Shown: positions 23,179 through 35,089, counted from the stretch's first letter. The stretch is DNA of 64,000 nt from Theocolax elegans (GCA_026168455.1 CM047426.1:1977501-2041500), one strand, 5' to 3'. The notes: generated by a model from the letters alone, not told the origin. Translations and numbers: made by a program.

Positions 23179-24377
23179 ATTGTTAAAATTACTAAAGGTA
23201 AGAAAATAATTCTAATATTATTCAATTATTATCGACATTAAAACTTATCAATAACATATATTACAATAATTAATAGATACAAAATTAATTTACTCTTACA
23301 TATATACTACAATACCTGTTAGAAAAAATATTAGAAAAAAATTCCACGTAGAAAATCTGTACACTACTGAAGTTAATTATAATAGTTATTCAATATAAAT
23401 TCAAATATTTTAATAATATACGTTATTTTATAATTAAATTTTTACAATTTTATTAACATACTATAATTATATTATCTTAATCAATATACCTGAATATTTA
23501 ATTTATTTCAATACTGTACTTGAACTTCTATTTGTTATAATAATCTGCACCTAAAAAAATAGTAAACACAAAGTATCTACACATTTTAAAATTATAATAC
23601 ATATAATATAATATATTAACAACAATAATTAAAATATACATATCTGATAAAACTGTGACTCATTTAATTACAACTGCATCTTTTTTTATTTTATTGTAAT
23701 TTAAAAAGCAAAAATTTACTTATACTGTAAAAAGATTTTGCTTAAACATATCAAACTTATTGGTTAGAAACACAGATAATACTTGTCCATACACTTGAAA
23801 AAATAAAAACCTTTTTAAGCTAAATTGAACTAAACAATTAATAAATTGTTTTTTATTTTCAGTATTTATTGTACACACTGGATAAAAACAAACGTTCCTT
23901 GTACCGTTGTACATGCAAATGTAAATACATACGTATACATGTATATAGTAGGAAGATACATATGCTGTGAAGGTATGCGATATCGATATATCGAGTAATG
24001 CCGCCAAATCGAACACGCTCAGTCATTTTCAGTCAATTAAAAATGTAGAGAAAAAGTAGAAATAAAATAATAAATTATTAAATTAAAATTAAATATATAA
24101 AGTGTACAAATAATAGGTCAAAAATGTAATAATAAATAGTTTTACGTGAAAATACAATTATATCAGCGGGAAATTTCTCATCGTGGTGAATAATACTACA
24201 TAATTCATAAATAGTTTATGTTTATTTATTAAAGTTAGTACATAAAGAAGGTATTTGTTTTATTTTATTATATCTATCTATATATAATGTGCTGTGTTAC
24301 AAATATATAAAATTTTAGATAAAGTATAATTATTAATTTTACGTATTTTTAGGTTAGGAAACCTAATTTTTTTAGCG
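23179..24377. other. Spacer between the two transposon genes
   Basis: AT-rich and non-coding. Presumably it holds the 3' end of the transposase transcript and the promoter of the second gene. The stretch 23870-24010 is less AT-rich. A pyrimidine-poor AGGTTAGGAAACC just before 24378 could be a 5'UTR or a splice site. Confidence 0.45.
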
Positions 24378-26666
24378 ATGAACAACTCAATTAGTAAAAA
24401 TTCAATTACAGAAGAGTATCCATACCATGTAGTAGAATTTATAAATATCGGAAGAAAGCCAAAAATTAGAAAAACTGATATAGTTGCCACCAAATGGATA
24501 AGTGTTGACACATTAAAAAAAAAGTGTTCTTCAAAGTATCCTCCTCCTCCATACAATGATAAATCTTTGCAAATGTTTGATGAAGCTTTACATAAATTGT
24601 CTGACGCTCCGGATGATTGGGTAAACTACACAGTTCGGTTAAGAGGACGGGCAAGTAAGTAATTTGTATAATCATTCATTTTATGTAAATAATTTAATAA
24701 ATAGTATACTTTTAAATGTGTCATAAAATTTTGTTTTTCAGAAACATTGCATGAAGCCATGTTGAAGTTAAATAAATTGAAAGAAGAGTTATCAGTTTTG
24801 ACCGCTGATACAGATGAGAGTTGTTCAGAAGTAGAGAAAAGGGCTGTAGATATGATTCGTCGAAATAAACTAATTGCAGAAGCTGATTTATTATTAACGA
24901 AATCTTCAATGAAACCTTCAACAGGTATTGCAAATGTTCGAGATTAGGTATAAATCTTAATACTTATAAAATTTATTACTTATTTTTAATTTTTTATAAT
25001 TTCAGTTAATGATAATAATATAATGTCAAAAAGAAATGCACTCTCTTTTCCTCCTGTCACAAAAACGAACAATGAAAACGTACTACATGATGTGTCAAAT
25101 CTGAACAAACCACTATCATTATCTCAATCATATTTGACTTCTCAACAAATTGTTGGTAAGATAATTTATAAAATTAATTCTGCAATAATTTCATATAAAG
25201 TGTACACTTGCGAATAATACTTATTAATTTTACTACAGCTGTCAATTCACAAGATAAAAACTCTTCAAACTTTATGAATTCCTATAAACCATTTAATATC
25301 CAAAACGAAAATATGAACAATGCTTGGCAGCAGAAAGTGCTTGGTGAGTCTTCTATAAAGTAAATCATTTTTAGTTTTAATAATTATGTATTTTAATGAA
25401 TTATTTTTATTTCCAGAAACTTTAACACAACTGAAACTTGAATTGGTAGAAATGAAAATAGAAATAAAAAATTTAGTACAGGAACATCAAAATTTAAAAT
25501 CTATGTTTATAAATGCATTGCAAATAAAAAAAGAGTTTATTGGTTCAACACAGCAAATAGCAAATAAGTTTAATTATAATATACCTTTTTTAACTGCTGA
25601 AGAATTCAATCGATTTAATGTGCAATTAAGTATAGATCGAGAACTATATGAGGCAGTGGTATGTTGTAATTGTTATATTTCTTTTTATCTAAAGGGTTAA
25701 GCTAATGTTAGACTTATCAAAAAGTATCAAAACTACTTTACCGCTGTAACTTAATTAGCTAAAGAAAAATATATTTTAGATCTGAAATGGGCTTATTTAT
25801 TTATTTAAGGTTTATTTTATACAAAATGTGTTTACGCAAATTATTTTATTTACAGAGTACTGTTTTGCAGACTGCTATTGATGCCTCACTTGTACTTACA
25901 AAATGTTATTTAAACATGTTAAAATTATTTTTAACAAAAAAAGTAGCAGTACAATTTGTTGCAAAAAAAAGTATTCTTGATAAACACAAGATGAAAGGAA
26001 CTCCATTTTGCAATTTAATGGAATGTAAGAAAACATTTTTTATTTATTTATTTGATATTTGCTCTCTTTAATGACACTTATTTTTATGAGTCATTGCTTG
26101 AATTATTTATTCAACAATAATTTTAAAGTTAAAAAGTTTATGTAAATTTTAAACAAATTATCATATTTTAAAATATTAAAATCAAGTACTACTTTATATA
26201 TTATAATTTTTCAGTAATAATCAAAGAACGAAGACTAATAAACAGTCTGCCAACCAATGATAAAGAATTAACAACAGCATTGAGTACCGTTTTGAGTAAT
26301 GCTAAATCTTGGTACATTTCTAAAGTACCCACATTAGATATTGACATGATTGATGCAAGTAAATGTATTGCTCAAAATTGTACTAATACTACGATAGAAA
26401 AAACAAATAAATTCGCTTTAGATGAAACCGAATTATCTGCAGCGGAAGAAATTGAAAATATAATGGATGTCAGTCAAGAAAATATTAAAATAATTGCAAT
26501 TGAGACAATCAATCATCCAACAAAAATTAGAAAATTAAATACAGAATACGATGAAATGTATGAAGATTTGGCTTATTATCAAAATAGTAATAATAAATCA
26601 GAAGAAATTATTAATCTAGAAACAACAAAACAATTCACAGAAAAAGATTATTTAGAAGATTTTTAA
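24378..26666 (+). CDS. DUF4806-like accessory protein of the transposon, 7 exons, 525 aa
   Basis: Exons 24378-24654, 24742-24924, 25006-25155, 25239-25343, 25417-25658, 25856-26024 and 26215-26666. Every intron is GT-AG and every phase joins (1,1,1,1,0,1), totalling 1,578 nt with the stop. The N-terminal region (about 1-95) has YHVVEFINIG...TKWISVD and DDWVNYTVRLRGRA, the module usually found at the start of DUF4806 proteins. A Ser/Asn-rich middle follows. A likely coiled coil spans 239-270 (LTQLKLELVEMKIEIKNL). The DUF4806-like helical domain covers about 295-410 (FLTAEEFNRFN...GTPFCNLME...AKSWY). An acidic tail of about 110 residues follows. The function of DUF4806 is unknown. By position it may be a DNA-binding partner of the transposase, like the second protein of plant CACTA elements (inference). 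An AATAAA lies 28 bp past the stop. Confidence 0.8.
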
Positions 26667-26693
26667 TTTATTATATTTATTTATAATCGCCTA

Positions 26694-26699
26694 AATAAA
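26694..26699 (+). terminator. Polyadenylation signal of the accessory gene
   Basis: AATAAA 28 bp downstream of the stop codon at 26664-26666. A second AATATT/AATATTTTT AU-rich stretch follows. Confidence 0.6.
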
Positions 26700-26808
26700 A
26701 TATTTAATATTTTTCACTCATTGCATTATTATACATTTTCCTTATCCTAATCCACACTTTTTAAATTATAACAATATTATTTTTATATGTTACACAAATT
26801 TTAATTAC

Positions 26809-26961
26809 GGGGTCCGCGATGGCTCGGTTGGTTAGGGCGTTCATAATCTGGACGTATTTTTTAAGAAATCCTTTCTTCACAAAGACATCGCATGCATCCG
26901 TCGCTGATTAGCACAGCAATGGAAGCATAAAGAGCGACGTTAAAATAATAGTAAAAAAAAA
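26809..26961 (+). mobile_element. Internally deleted tRNA-derived SINE inside the transposon
   Basis: The head GGGGTCCGCGATGGCTCGG with TTGGTTAGGGCG resembles a pol III A box. The 3' part (CGTCGCTGATTAGCACAGC ... AGAGCGACGTTAAAATAATA) matches the tail of the full SINE at 45377. About 290 bp, including the B-box region, are missing. It ends in an A-run. It lies between the accessory gene and the right end, so it inserted after the transposon arrived, or was carried with it. Confidence 0.75.
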
Positions 26962-27325
26962 CTCCTAATTATAAGTTTATAACCTATAAATATTTGCAAA
27001 GTAAAAATAATTAATTTTAAAACATTCATGTGCAATAAGTAGTTACAAAATGGAATGTTATTTAAATTTTACATTAGTTTACTCTCCTTTTTTTAGACAT
27101 TTATTTATCCTACTTATAAGCTATTAAAACTATTATTTAATCGTAACTAATTTTATAAGCTAAAAAATTGGCTTTAAATAGGTTTGATCCGGTCAATCTA
27201 AAAAATGGGCGTTTTAAATGTAAAAAAGCGTTACATTCTAATAATAGAAGTAGCTATCAAAAATGCTTACTTAATACCGTAAACAAAATCGAAATAGATA
27301 TTTAATAGCCATTAAATTTTTGACG

Positions 27326-27336
27326 TTTCTACCAGG
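27326..27336 (-). repeat. Right terminal inverted repeat of the transposon
   Basis: TTTCTACCAGG, the inverse of the left end. It is preceded by AATAGCCATTAAATTTTTGACG, which carries the subterminal TAGCCATT word also present near the left end. Confidence 0.8.
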
Positions 27337-28839
27337 GTAATAATAAATAATTACAACATCCGATATTTTAAATCTTCATTTAAATATATATACAAACACA
27401 CACATTTCTGACAGAAGAAAGATTGAGAGAGATGAAGAAAAATCTCTTAAATTATTTATTGTTATTCGTCTTGATGGAAATAGTTCCCACGTGTCCATTT
27501 GGATAAAAAGGTAAAAAGTAAAGAGAGAGGGAAAAGGAAAACTCGTAACAATCATCATATTTAAGAAATCTAATTATCAAAGAAGTTTCATATCGATTCG
27601 GTTGACTGGCGTTAAGTCAATCTGAAACTTCCCTCTCCCTCTTTCCCCTATATATTCCAATCGAAGTTGAAACTTCCACTTAAAATATCTTCGTTTCGAA
27701 ATTAAAGTTCCTCGTTGAAAACGCCAGCCTCGACATGGAGTACACTTAATAAATGAACTTCAGGAGAGAATTAAAAAAAAAGGAAAGAGGGAAGGGAAGG
27801 AATGAGATCTGACACGGCTAAGAATTCCATGTTCAAACTCACACGAGAGAAAAATACCCTCTCTCTGTTTTTCCGGTGGAATTTCCACTGTCGAGTCTGA
27901 TTCCTCACCGGACCACTGTAACTTTCTATATTTCATTCCCTCCTTGGGTACGGCGAACGTTCAAATAATTTCAATGACACGTGCCAACGAATACTTCTTT
28001 TTTCTGATTTACTTTTTTTTTATACGTAACCTCAACATTATTACCATGATAGTTTAGTGAAAATTCATTAAAAATATCGTGCATTTTAAGGTTAATTTTT
28101 AAAATGTTTAAGTTAATTTTTGCCAAATAACCGACGTTTTTAATTTCATAGAGTTTTATAAACCACTGACACGTCTCAAATTACGGTAAATTTTATTAGA
28201 AAATATTCTCCGTGTATACGCAATGAGCATCACTAAAATTATATTTATACATACAAATATCGACATATTGCGGATAAACATGTAAACCGAACAGACAATA
28301 CCTTTCATTTATTCCTTTTTTTTCTTATTTTACTTATTGATAAGTTTATTTTTGACAAATCGGAACGTCCATTCGGTTACCGCGATGGTAATCGATACGT
28401 TATACAAATTTTTTATTTACTTAAATTACGATCACTTCGAAATTAGACGGTGGAAAAATTAGGAGATAATTAACGCAAACATTAATAATTTATAAAAATC
28501 ATAAAGAAAATAGTTTCGTTGTGTCGTATGAAATTGATTATTCTACTTTACATATGATTTGTCTATTAATTTAAAAAAAATCGAGATATATTCATTTACA
28601 AGATTGATTTGGTTAAGGATATGTCAAATTATAGGAATCTGCCTTTATCGTGTTAAGAATTATGTTTGAAATATTTAATTATAAATTTAATTATAAAAGG
28701 AAGAAATCGTTGAGAATAGTTTTAATTTTGTAATAATTAGATTGCCGTTATAAACGTATCTGAAGTATTACAATTTTGAAAAGCTTAAGTAGATCTACAT
28801 TTATCGAGCTAAGATAATGATTATGATTAAAATCGAATT
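27337..28839. other. Right flank of the transposon, intron DNA
   Basis: The stretch 27400-27960 is less AT-rich, with TGAAACTTCC words repeated at about 27621 and 27669. It could be regulatory. No gene or element was recognised. Confidence 0.4.
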
Positions 28840-29500
28840 AATAATCTAAATGAAATTTTTAAATTGTCGTTCTAGAAAGTATGAAACATTATGATTGACC
28901 AATTTTGTGAGATAAAGTTTCTCTTTAAAAATTAAAGAATCATAAATATAATTACTATTAAAGAGTATTCTTAATAGATAATAATATAGTTATAGTTAAA
29001 ATGAATAAAGACCACATTGCCGATAAAAGACAATTACACTGTCGGTAACTCTATACATTTAACTTTATTTCTTAATTTAAATATTGGAATAAAATCCTAA
29101 ATATGGTTTGTATCACATGATAGAAGCTTCATTTTTAAATTATAACACATTTTTAATTAAAATAAACGAAAGATCGCATTGTTGATAAATAATGAACAAT
29201 GATTGGCAACTCAAAATCTTTCCATAATTTTTTAATTTAAAATCTGAAAAGGTCTTAGATATAATATAAATCATCTAAAGATATTAGTAGAGTTATTTTT
29301 AACTACTATCACGTATTCAAACAACATAAATAAAAAAAAAGATACATTGTCGATAAAAGACACTCTGTCGGAATTTTACAAAATTTACTCAATTTCGGTA
29401 ACTAAAACCAGTTCTCAATTTTTTAATTATAAAATCTTCCAAAAATTTCCGCACTCTAATACAATCGAACATAATAATATTTTTATCAACTACATCATTA
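28840..29500 (+). repeat. Degenerate tandem array, unit about 165-170 bp
   Basis: Units are anchored by CATTGCCGATAAAAGACAAT (29016), CATTGTTGATAAATAATGAAC (29177) and CATTGTCGATAAAAGACAC (29345), each followed by TGTCGGTAACTC-like and TTTAATTTAAAATCT-like blocks. No coding sense. Confidence 0.75.
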
Positions 29501-30479
29501 TATCCTAAAAAAAACAATGGCCAATTTTAATTATCAATAAATTACCCTCGCATACTCGCAACTCTCCTCTACGCTTCAAAAAAAAATTATATCATCCTAC
29601 TGTATCATCTATAAAAAGAAAAAAAATTGGGTGAGAGCTCGCAACGGGGTTTTAAAAATTGCAAGAACCGCTTCTTTCTTTTTTTTTGTTCTTCAACACG
29701 AGCGTAAAAACCGCTTTATTCGAACGAGAGAGAGAGAGAAGGGGGGGGGGGGAGAAAGAGAGAGATGAAAAAAAAGAAAAAGAAAGAATGAAAATAACAC
29801 AGGGAGCGACCTATTAATGCCCAAGGCGGGACGAAATCCGGCAAAAACAATTTTCTCGTTAGCAAAGTTCCTTGGGTTTTGTTTCAACGGTACTGCTCGG
29901 CATTTGGTTTATTTCCCTCATCCCTACCACCACCCTCGTGGCATTAAAATCATCCTCTCTCTCTTTCTCTCTTTCTCGTATTCTACCTTTTCCGCGCTCC
30001 TGTCTTCGTTTTGTTTTTCCCTTCTTTTCTTTTGTTTCTGTATACCTATATATTATACACTTCTCGTTCGCTTTTTCTCCCTCCCTCCCCCCCTTATCTT
30101 TTGCTTTATTATATCAAGTTGTAACGGGCCAACTTTTGTAACTAAATAATTTATAGGAATGAAATTTCGCGCGACTCTTATCGATTTAATGCAAAAACTT
30201 GATATAATGCCACTGTATCGAAAATTCCGAATGAACCAAGGGAGAGCGTCTTTGTTTCGTTATAATTAGATATTCTCAGCGTTGTCATTATTATCGCGAT
30301 TACTCATAATTTTAATTATAAATTTAGGTACGTATCTACATATTATTTTATTTTTGAATTGTTACATTTTTTGGGGTTACCGGTTGTGGGTATGTTACTT
30401 ACCGACAGTGTGTCAGTTGTTCGACTAATACTTCCCAACAATGTGCCCATTATTGACAACAGTTACCGACAGTGCGCTC
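29501..30479. other. Purine and pyrimidine tracts, less AT-rich block
   Basis: GA tract followed by a run of G (29726-29753) and TCTCTTTC-rich DNA (29955-30100). The Phe/Ser/Leu-rich frames here (29817-30149 and its overlap) are pyrimidine-tract artefacts. Confidence 0.55.
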
Positions 30480-31470
30480 GAGTGTGCCCATAAAAACTAA
30501 AATTACCGACTTACCGATATCTAAAAAAACGAGAAATTTATTTACATAAAAAAACATTTTAATCGAATATGAAACGTTAGAAAACTCAATTATTCCAAAA
30601 TTGTTCTCTCAAACATTCGAACTTTTAGGGTTGATAAATAAAAATCTATTTACTTTTTAATTTTATCTTGTCCAATTTTGAACACACATTAAAGGCAATA
30701 GTTGGACGTCATATAACAGAACACAACGATCGTTCTCGACTTTTATTTACAATTGTCACTTAATACTGGTATAGATAAGATGATAAAAACTCTGCTTACG
30801 ATTTACCGATATCTAATAAAAACAAGAAATTTATCTACATTTACAAACATACTTAAATTAAATATAAAACGTTAGAAAACTCAATTATTACAAAATTTAT
30901 CTCTCAAACATTCGAACTTTCAGGGTCGATAAATAGGAATCTACTTACTTTTTAAATTTATCTCGTCCAATTTTCAATTTTAATTCAAAATAATAAATAA
31001 AAGTTCTTCAAAAAAGCATTATAAATAATAGTCAAGTATTAATTTTAAATATCATTAAAAAATATTTCAGAATAATTATAAAAACACAACTTACCGACTT
31101 ACCAACCTTTAAATTATACTCAAATAATCAGTTTTACAAAACATTTAAAAAGAAGTAAAATATAAATTAGAAAATACGATCTCTAAAACATCTATCCCTC
31201 AAACATCCAAACCTCATGTATTTGTAGGTAAGTAGTAATCTACCTATAATTTTTCTCGTCCAAATTTCAATGTTAATTAAAAATAATAACTTATCGCCCT
31301 ACAAAAAAACCTAACGACGAACACAATTCTAATTTCAACTTAAATATAAAAAAAAATTAAAAATGTACAAAAAATCCTGTTTTACCGACGCACCGATCTT
31401 CACCATAACAAATCCTTAATTACAAAATACTTAAATTAAATGAAAAAAAAAAACCCAACATCCCGTAAAG
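30480..31470 (+). repeat. Long-period tandem array, unit about 295 bp
   Basis: Unit starts at about 30500, 30795, 31088 and 31380, marked by ACTTACCGATATCTAA-like words. These are followed by AAACGTTAGAAAACTCAATT, CTCAAACATTCGAACTTT and TCTCGTCCAATTTT-like blocks. The first two units are similar, the third is more diverged and the fourth is partial. Confidence 0.85.
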
Positions 31471-31919
31471 CAATCGAAACTCATGAACTTTTTTACCTCT
31501 AATGATTTCCCTGATTCAGCCTATAACAATCCCCCCGCACAAGACGTGACAATTAAAACTCGCCTCGTTATAGCATTATTATACGCCTCGAAAATTGAGA
31601 GAGTGAGAAAAAAATCTATTAAAAAAAAAGGGGGAAGCATAAGGTGCCATTACCGTAAACGCAATATGCCGCAACGTCAAGTGTGGAAGAAGAAGAAGAA
31701 GAACCCGATGGACGACGCGCCTAAAACCGCGCCATTTGTCCAGGTATACCTGCGAAACGTTGATAACGACTCCGCGAGCGCCCGTTCATATTTTACCGCC
31801 CCCCTACCCTTTACCCCCACCCCTCATCAATAATTCATACTCTGAATAATGCAACGATGTTACCACCCCACACACCCGCACACACATTCCCGTATATATT
31901 TTTTAAAGAAATATGTATT
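31471..31919. other. Mixed-composition block, no gene recognised
   Basis: The 116-codon frame at 31483-31833 is Lys- and Pro-rich, without domain or splice context. The region is less AT-rich than its neighbours. Confidence 0.4.
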
Positions 31920-31924
31920 AACGG

Positions 31925-32400
31925 GATAAAATTTTTTTTTTAGCATTTTCTCTATCTTTAAATATGAAAATTTCTTAAGTTTTTTTTTTAATATTTTCTC
32001 TTTTTCTCTTTAAATGTAAAGTTTCTTACGTTTTTTTTTACATTTTCTCTCTCTGTAAATGTAAAATTTTTTACGTTTTTTTAAATATTTTCATTTTCTT
32101 ACCTTTTCCTTAAATGTAAAGTTTTTTACGTTTTTTTTAATATTCTTTCTCTTCAAATATAAAGTTTTTTACGTTTTTATTTCTTTAAACGTAAAGTTTC
32201 TTACTTTTTTTTAATTTCCTCTTTTTCTCTTTAAATGTAAAATTACTCACGTTTTTTTTTAAATATTTCCTCTCTTTCTCTTTATATGTAAAGTTTTTTT
32301 TACCTTTTTTATAACATCCTCTCGCTTCATATGTAAAATTTCTTACGTTTTTTTTAAACATTCTCTCTCTTTGAATGTGAACGTTTCTTTCTTTTTGGTT
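31925..32400 (+). repeat. Minisatellite, unit about 45-50 bp, T-rich
   Basis: About ten units with core CTCTTTAAATGTAAAGTTTC followed by TTACG and a run of T. The Lys-rich minus-strand frame at 32185-32433 is simply this array translated. Confidence 0.9.
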
Positions 32401-32856
32401 TCTTAGGTCGCCGCGTCGGGAACGATTTGTCATGGCTTGTTTTATTTATGGCCCGCCGCGATGTAGTACAAATCAAGGAGATTGTTACCGTTGACTTTGT
32501 TTTCTATTTTTTTTTTCGCGTAATCGTAAAAAGATTTGGTAGGGAGCCGAGTTTTAAGTGATATGAATTAAATACGGTATGTTTTCGTTGTTGGTGATAT
32601 ATGCAGATTTCGATGATTAATGAGTTCGTATGGATGAATGGTAATGTGGTGGTTGCTTTTTTGTTAGATAGATGGTTTGTTGAGAATTTTACGAATATGA
32701 AATTGTAAATTACCCTAAAAGTACTGTATAGGGACTTTTTCTTCCGAAATGTTAGTGAGAGGTTGATTATATAGATATTGAGTTGAACAGTTCGATAATT
32801 TCATAAAACGATCGAAAAGTGAAGCTAAAAAATCACTAGATATAATACATTAGAAA
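32401..32856. other. Intron DNA, nothing recognised
   Basis: The stretch 32400-32480 is less AT-rich; the rest is AT-rich. A TTAAAAAATCACTAGA-like word near 32826 belongs to the dispersed repeat at 33700-34900. Confidence 0.4.
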
Positions 32857-33272
32857 TTAAGGGGGTGTCATACTCAATTAAAAATTCAAATTTCGCGCCA
32901 CAAAATAGAAGACAAAAAAACAACTAATTTACTTGTAACAATTAATAAAAAAAATTTACGCAAAACCAGGAGTTAGTTGCCCTTCCTTATGTTATTATCT
33001 ACTATTTCGCAAAGTTTCAAGTTTTTATAACAATATGTCCCTGAGAATACCTTGAAAAATACAATTTTCTTATATTTTTGAAGGTTCTCTCGGCGACATA
33101 TTGTTATAATAACATGAAATTTTGTAAAATGATAGACAATTACATAACGGAGGGCAACTAACTCCTGGCTTTGCGTAAATTTGTATTTATTAATTGTTAT
33201 AAGTAAATTAGTTGTTTTTTCGTCTGCTATTTTCTGGCGCGAAATTTGAATTTGAGTATGACGCCCCCTTAA
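32857..33272. mobile_element. piggyBac-type foldback MITE with TTAA at both ends
   Basis: It starts TTAAGGGGGTGTCATACTC and ends GAGTATGACGCCCCCTTAA, length 416 bp. The whole element is one inverted repeat (CAAATTTCGCGCCA opposite TGGCGCGAAATTTG; CAGGAGTTAGTTGCCC opposite GGGCAACTAACTCCTGG), with its centre near 33064. TTAA flanks are the known target of piggyBac transposases, so mobilisation by one is inferred. There is no coding sequence; the minus-strand frame at 32973-33278 is incidental. Arm similarity is high, suggesting relative youth. Confidence 0.9.
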
Positions 33273-34985
33273 GGACACGTCGGACTCAAATTACAGGTAT
33301 CTACACTTTCCAATTTAAAAGTATTATTAAAAAAAGTCATTTAAAAATCTGAAAAAATTCACGATGAGAGTTTTAAACAATTGAGAGGTCTAACAGATTG
33401 ATTTTGAACCAAAACATAATTTTAATTATATTTGAGTACGCGATGTTGTGTCGGTAATTTTCAATAGATAAAAAGCAATATTTTCAATAGAATAATCATG
33501 TTGAAATTCTTAACTAAACATTATGAAAATATTCATATATTATTTAGAGCAAATCTGACGGCCTGACAGTGTCAATTATTTGTAAATTAATCCCCATTAC
33601 ATTAAAAAATATTAAGTAAATTGCTATTTTAGGGTCCGAAATTCCCTGGTACCTGGTTTCTTCAAATACGATAAACGATGCGAAAGTTGTGTTTGAAAAT
33701 TCTTAAAGATAGGTTAAAAAGTAACTAGAAATAATAAATTAAAAAATAATGGTATTTAGGTTTGTTCTAAAATCGTGAACGGTTAATAGTTACGTTAAAT
33801 ATTAAAAATTTTAAGCGGTGTAATATTAAAAATCCATTAAATCATACAATTAAAAAATTACATTTTATTTTAAAAATTCCAAAAATCGTTAAAAAAACTT
33901 GAGAAATAATACAATGAAAATCAACGTTAAATACAATTTATGTTATTACTTTGGTTACTTCTACTAGGTCAACTAATTCAAATACACTTGTATTTAAAAA
34001 TTTAAAAAGAATAGATCCATTATCATACTCTAACGTTACAAAAAATACGTTAAAAAATTACTAGAAATCATATGTTAATCCGTAACTATTTTTCAAATAT
34101 GCATCACTCAAAACATTTTCACTCCACGCTTTTTCTAATTATTCAACGGCAGCTTATAACTGTACTAGAATTAAATTTATTGTAATTAATTTATAAACGT
34201 GCAAAAAGATAGGTTTAAAAAATCATTAGAATTATTAGGTTAATTTGTATCTATTTTTCAATCAAACATTAACATTTGAATCGTTTGAGCAATTCGAATA
34301 AACTAAAGTTTAAATTAAAGCTCGCGATCTGACCTCTCTTACATTTTCAACGGTAATTAAAAGTTGATTAAAACCTGAGTTATTTCAATTTACGTAAAAT
34401 TCTTTTTCCCCTAGATTTTTAAGATAATTCGTAAACATTCATTTATTGTATCAATGAATTATATTTTTCATATCAATTCATTTTCCAAATTTCATGTATA
34501 CGATTAAGTTGAAGTTAAGGTCCATTTGAAAAACACTCTGATGTTTTAAAAGTTGTTCGTTATTAAAAATTCAAAAAGTATATGTTACTTTATTATTTTT
34601 ACAAATTTATTTAGAAATTTAATTATAATTATCTTTACAAATTTCTAAATAAACTTTTTTATTTCATATGTCTTCTTATTATTCGATAATAATCATTTAA
34701 AATATCTTAGGAACAAAATTATTTTCTTTCATTCTTAAAATTTTGAAAAAATACGTTAAATCACTAGAAAGAAGTATCTAATTTATAACTATTTTTAATC
34801 GAGCTTAACTTTTGAACTGTTTGACCCATTAAAATACACCAAAGTTTGAATTAAAACTCTTCATTCCATCTTTTCTCCAAAAATTAAATAACAATCGTTA
34901 GCTCTACATTCAACCTCTTATTCCCCAGATTATCCATTCAATCAAAAAATCATATTCTTTATATGCAATAATCAAACCTTAAGTG
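33273..34985. repeat. Dispersed degenerate repeat family B
   Basis: Recurring words GTTAAAAAGTAACTAGAAATAATA (33716, 34050, 34212, 34755) are followed by CAAACATTAAC and TTTGAATTAAAGCTC-like blocks. Best-preserved units are at 34210-34420 and 34745-34940. The family also occurs at 38930-39580. Origin unknown. Confidence 0.6.
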
Positions 34986-35046
34986 TAATAAATGTTAAAT
35001 TATAAATTTACATTCATTACAAATTAATATAAGTAATTACCCATCA

Positions 35047-35058
35047 CTCTTCTCTCTT

Positions 35059-35089
<31 letters not shown>

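Larger units (their letters stand above)
20513..27336 (+). mobile_element. Apparently intact two-gene EnSpm/CACTA-like DNA transposon
   Basis: The ends CCTGGTAGAAA (20513) and TTTCTACCAGG (27326-27336) are perfect inverted 11-mers. Subterminal words such as TAGCCATT or AATGGCTA and AATAGCTATTAAAT occur inside both ends (20575, 20890, 27307). Between them, both on the plus strand, lie a single-exon tnp2-type transposase and a seven-exon DUF4806-like gene with no disabling change. Length is 6,824 bp. The terminal CACTA motif is not obvious (CACTCCTGG left, TACCCTGG on the reversed right) and a 2-3-bp target duplication is not clear, so the superfamily call rests on the transposase. A deleted SINE copy is nested at 26809. 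Confidence 0.8.

Noticed and set aside
24948..24953. GTATAA at 24948 as donor of accessory exon 2
   Set aside because: It lies after an in-frame TAG. GTATTG at 24925 ends in phase 1 and joins correctly to exon 3.
26809..26961. Genuine tRNA gene
   Set aside because: No full cloverleaf or B box. The 3' portion matches the SINE tail at 45377.
29817..30149. Phe/Ser/Leu-rich open frames as membrane proteins
   Set aside because: They are translations of CT- and T-rich tracts, overlap in several frames and have no splice or start context.
32185..32433. Lys/Asn-rich repeat protein on the minus strand
   Set aside because: It is entirely the 45-50-bp minisatellite read in frame.
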